Positions 24,824 through 27,016 of a stretch of DNA of 27,016 nt are shown here, piece after piece. The notes beneath the pieces were generated by a model. It made no database searches and was not told the origin of the DNA. It was given only the letters and a program-made list of their open reading frames with translations. Every line of letters begins with the position of its first letter. The stretch's first letter is position 1. Source of the DNA: Coriobacteriaceae bacterium. Its GTDB lineage: Bacteria > Actinomycetota > Coriobacteriia > Coriobacteriales > Coriobacteriaceae. Position numbers and translations under genes: made by a program. The stretch is taken from assembly GCA_902363875.1 (NCBI GenBank), contig CABJBO010000027.1, positions 1 to 27,016 on the forward strand. Direction: 5' to 3'.

Positions 24824-26668
24824 CTAACCCATGACTGATATGGCGAGCAGCACCGCGGCGATGCAATACGCCACACACGAAATCATGACGGCAATGACGT
24901 TCATGGCGGTGCCCGACGTGTTGAGGTCATGCTCGTCACGCCAGAACAGCACCATCAGGTAAATCACGGCGCTCATGTTGCCAACCAGGCAAATAATGGC
25001 AGCGATATTAAAGCACCCGGTAAAGAGCTGCTCCTCAAACATGGGCGCATCGAGGAACGCAGCGGTGCGCACCAGCTGGGCGCACAGGTAGGTCACGAGC
25101 GACAGAATCAGGCCCATGCCCGTGCTCTGGAAGAAGAACCCCAGATACGGCTTGGGCTCGTCGTCGTGACCGTCATACTCCAGGAAGTAGTTCTTGACGA
25201 ACGACACCATGCGCGAGGCCGCCAGCAGCACGAGCGGCATGGCGCACATGGGGAACACCACCAGATGCGCGGAGCCGAGCGCCGTTCCCAGCACGGTCGC
25301 CATGATGCACGACGCGATGCCCCATACAACAACCCAGTACTGGCGATGCACGAACCAGCTGAGCACGTTCGTCGAGTCGTCCGACGCGCTGTCGCCCGAG
25401 CCGACACCGGCGATCTGCAGGTCCTCCTGATGCTCCTCGGCGATAACGTCCATGGCGTCGTCGAAGGTTACGATACCCAGGATATGACGGTTCTCGTCGC
25501 AGACGGGGATAGCGACCAGGTCGTACTTGGTCATCTCGTCCGTCACGTCTTCCTGGTCCTCGTCGGGCGACACGTAGACCAGGTCGCGATAGGCCAGCTG
25601 ACCCAGCGTGGCGTCGCGGTCGGCTACGATCAGCGTGCGCAGCGAAAGCACACCGGTCAGCATGCCGCTCGGATCCTCGGTATAGACGTAGTAGACGCTC
25701 TCGAAGTCCTCGTCGAGCTCGCGAATCGCCTCGATGGCGTCACCGACCGTTGCCGTGGCGGGCAGGGAGACAAACTCCGAGGTCATGATGCGGCCGGCGG
25801 TGTTGTCCTCATACCCCAGCAGGTTACGAATCGCCTTCTCCTCCTTGACGCCCATCAGGCGCAGGAGCTTCTCGGCCTTCTCGTAATCAAGCTCGTCGAT
25901 CAGGTCGGCAGCGTCGTCCGGGTCCATCATGGCCAGCATCGACGATGCGTCGGTGTCGGACAGGCCCTCGAGCATCTCGGTCATAAGCTCGTCGTCATCG
26001 AACTCCGAGATGGCCTCGGCGGCCTGGGCAGTATCGAGCTGCGCAAACACCTGCGCACGCAGGCGCGGGTCGAGCTGCTCGATAATGTCGGCGATGTCGG
26101 CAGGGTGCAGCTCGCCGAGCGTCTTGTGCGACACCGAGAGCTGGATATTCTTGGTCGAGCGGTCGAGCAGGTCCATGTAGGACCAGGCGATGATATCCTC
26201 GCTCAACGGCTTGCCCAGGTGCTTCATAAAGCCCTCGGCAACATGCTCGAGCGTGGGGCTGATCGCGCGCAGCAAGCCGCGGGCGCCAACCTCGGCACCC
26301 AGCAGACGCAGCTGATTTTCGCCCGACATGGAAAACTTGATGTCGTTTACGCGCACGACCTTCATGCCCTGCGTGTCGACGATCTGCTTGTTGAGCACGT
26401 CGCGTGCGAGCAAGAGCTCGGTCGGCTGCAGGTACGAAAAACGGATTTCGGTGGCCGACGCCTTAAGGTACACGCCCGTCTCGTCGATACGGTCGACCCA
26501 TTTGCGCCAGCTGATCATAAACGGCGTCTTGCCGGGACCGCGGAACGCGAGCGACGTCACGTGTGGAAAAACTTCGCCGGTAGCAATACCAAAATCGTTG
26601 ACCACGCCGAGCTTTTCGCCGTCGACGTCCAAGACCGGCAATTTGAGCATCTCACTCAGATAATTCAA
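24824..26668 (-). CDS. MgtE-like protein with PRC, MgtE_N, CBS and divergent membrane domain
   Basis: The 614-residue protein starts at TTG (26668) with GGGGAG 5 nt upstream; an in-frame stop directly before it rules out a longer form, and the PRC-barrel N terminus ('YLSEMLKLPVLDVDGEKLG') needs this start rather than the ATG six codons later. Order: PRC-barrel 1-80, a second PRC-like segment about 87-137, MgtE_N superhelix about 184-285 ('LHPADIADIIEQL', acidic 'DPDDAADLIDEL'), CBS pair about 296-412, and five membrane helices from 443. The cytosolic part is a typical Mg2+ sensor. The membrane part lacks the GGNAG-type motif of MgtE channels, so transport by this protein alone is uncertain. 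It is coupled to the NRMT-like transporter and may be its Mg2+-sensing partner. Confidence 0.85.
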   Translation of the reverse strand: MNYLSEMLKLPVLDVDGEKLGVVNDFGIATGEVFPHVTSLAFRGPGKTPFMISWRKWVDRIDETGVYLKASATEIRFSYLQPTELLLARDVLNKQIVDTQGMKVVRVNDIKFSMSGENQLRLLGAEVGARGLLRAISPTLEHVAEGFMKHLGKPLSEDIIAWSYMDLLDRSTKNIQLSVSHKTLGELHPADIADIIEQLDPRLRAQVFAQLDTAQAAEAISEFDDDELMTEMLEGLSDTDASSMLAMMDPDDAADLIDELDYEKAEKLLRLMGVKEEKAIRNLLGYEDNTAGRIMTSEFVSLPATATVGDAIEAIRELDEDFESVYYVYTEDPSGMLTGVLSLRTLIVADRDATLGQLAYRDLVYVSPDEDQEDVTDEMTKYDLVAIPVCDENRHILGIVTFDDAMDVIAEEHQEDLQIAGVGSGDSASDDSTNVLSWFVHRQYWVVVWGIASCIMATVLGTALGSAHLVVFPMCAMPLVLLAASRMVSFVKNYFLEYDGHDDEPKPYLGFFFQSTGMGLILSLVTYLCAQLVRTAAFLDAPMFEEQLFTGCFNIAAIICLVGNMSAVIYLMVLFWRDEHDLNTSGTAMNVIAVMISCVAYCIAAVLLAISVMG

Positions 26669-26681
26669 TGGTGCTCCCCAT
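26652..26681 (-). other. Possible 9-codon leader ORF before the MgtE-like gene
   Basis: The best ribosome site in this area, GGAGG (26689-26693), is well spaced not for the TTG start but for an ATG at 26681 (a second ATG is at 26684). That ATG opens MGSTIELSE and stops at TGA 26652-26654, overlapping the first codons of the MgtE-like gene in another frame. It may be a leader peptide controlling the main start, or an accident. Confidence 0.35.
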
Positions 26682-26885
26682 CATTATTCCTCCGAACGCG
26701 GCCGCATGTGCGGCGTCCGGGGGCTTCTGGATATGTATACGCATGCGCGGGCGGCACGCCGCTCGACGCCTACACCCCGTGCATGCGCAAAAAGCACCTG
26801 CATGGGGTCATCGACTGTATGGTCGAGGTTTGGATTTCACCTGTAACCTTTCTCTTGACCCTCATTAACCGCAGTAACTATAGCA
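26669..26885 (-). promoter_or_regulatory. Structured 5' leader of the magnesium operon
   Basis: The gap 26669-27016 holds no gene. Read on the minus strand it has an extended -10 candidate TGCTATAGT (about 26877-26885), then about 200 nt with several hairpins: CGAC/GTCG at 26812-26825, a long stem at 26774-26808 (ACCCC...GGGGT with a U5 loop) and short GC stems GCGGC/GCCGC and CCGCA/TGCGG nearer the gene. A perfect TTGACA at about 26979 has no good -10. It could be a Mg2+-responsive leader; it does not match the M-box consensus I know. Confidence 0.45.
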
Positions 26886-27016
26886 TCAGCATCGCCCTGC
26901 GGCATCGAATTTATGCGCTGCACATTGCAGGCATACCAAACGCTGACGCATCCGTGACATAGCCATTGGGTGTTCCTATAGTTTTGTCAACCTTCGACGC
27001 TACTCCCGGTAGGGCA

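Noticed and set aside
23553..24878. MntH-type Mn2+/Fe2+ transporter starting at 24878
   Set aside because: The DPGN and MPH motifs are not conserved, and the upstream start overlaps the MgtE-like gene while the GTG at 24815 has a good ribosome site.
26669..27016. M-box (ykoK) magnesium riboswitch
   Set aside because: Position and gene type fit, and a GTTACAGGTGAAA piece faintly recalls the start of the motif, but the conserved downstream segments I know (for example the GTGCTAAAGCTC region) are absent.

Overview
The window is a high-GC (roughly 60 %) stretch of a bacterial chromosome with short intergenic gaps, strong AGGAG-type ribosome binding sites and several GTG/TTG starts. Gene content suggests an anaerobic gut actinobacterium of the class Coriobacteriia, Collinsella being my best guess: split transketolase, a DUF4867 protein, an NRAMP-related magnesium transporter of the kind studied in Eggerthella, a 7TM-type sensor kinase with a NarL-type regulator, and many intergenic palindromic repeats. 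The taxonomic call is inference; there is no rRNA or marker gene here.

Layout. (1) 341-4638, plus strand: three consecutive zinc-ribbon proteins, the second with two membrane helices (YdjG-like) and the third an SPFH protein (YdjI-like), followed by a lipoprotein; probably an envelope-stress operon without a PspA gene in view. (2) 8829-4830, minus strand: three translationally coupled genes for a membrane sensor with a degenerate kinase-like tail, a membrane histidine kinase and a LuxR/NarL-type response regulator. (3) 10572-9142: 6-phospho-beta-glucosidase with its own promoter and terminator. (4) 11566-10922: DUF4867 protein; 12199-11711: LuxS. (5) 17158-12352, minus: fucose/arabinose-isomerase-like enzyme, transketolase N and C subunits and a GlpK-like FGGY kinase, with a LacI-type regulator (18425-17415) just upstream. 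(6) 20603-18629, minus: ribokinase plus nucleoside hydrolase, a ribonucleoside salvage pair whose product ribose 5-phosphate can feed the transketolase. (7) 20791-23007, plus: OatA-like O-acyltransferase. (8) 26668-23553, minus: an MgtE-like protein (PRC, MgtE_N, CBS, membrane part) coupled to an NRAMP-related transporter with the motif changes of Mg2+ transporters, preceded by a structured 5' leader.

Two themes stand out. First, the isomerase-kinase-split transketolase operon looks like a dedicated pathway for an unidentified aldose: the kinase matches GlpK over most of the glycerol pocket but carries Ser at both position 246 and position 270, where GlpK has Gln and Phe. Its layout resembles the described D-apiose route (isomerase, apulose kinase, two-subunit apulose-4-phosphate transketolase). 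Second, the intergenic regions hold a set of short palindromes whose arms differ but whose loops share a GGGAC(A/G) core, alongside a two-copy composite repeat, an 80-bp tandem palindrome and a 230-bp element with 35-nt inverted ends. They resemble REP/MITE-type elements mobilised in trans; no transposase is in the window.
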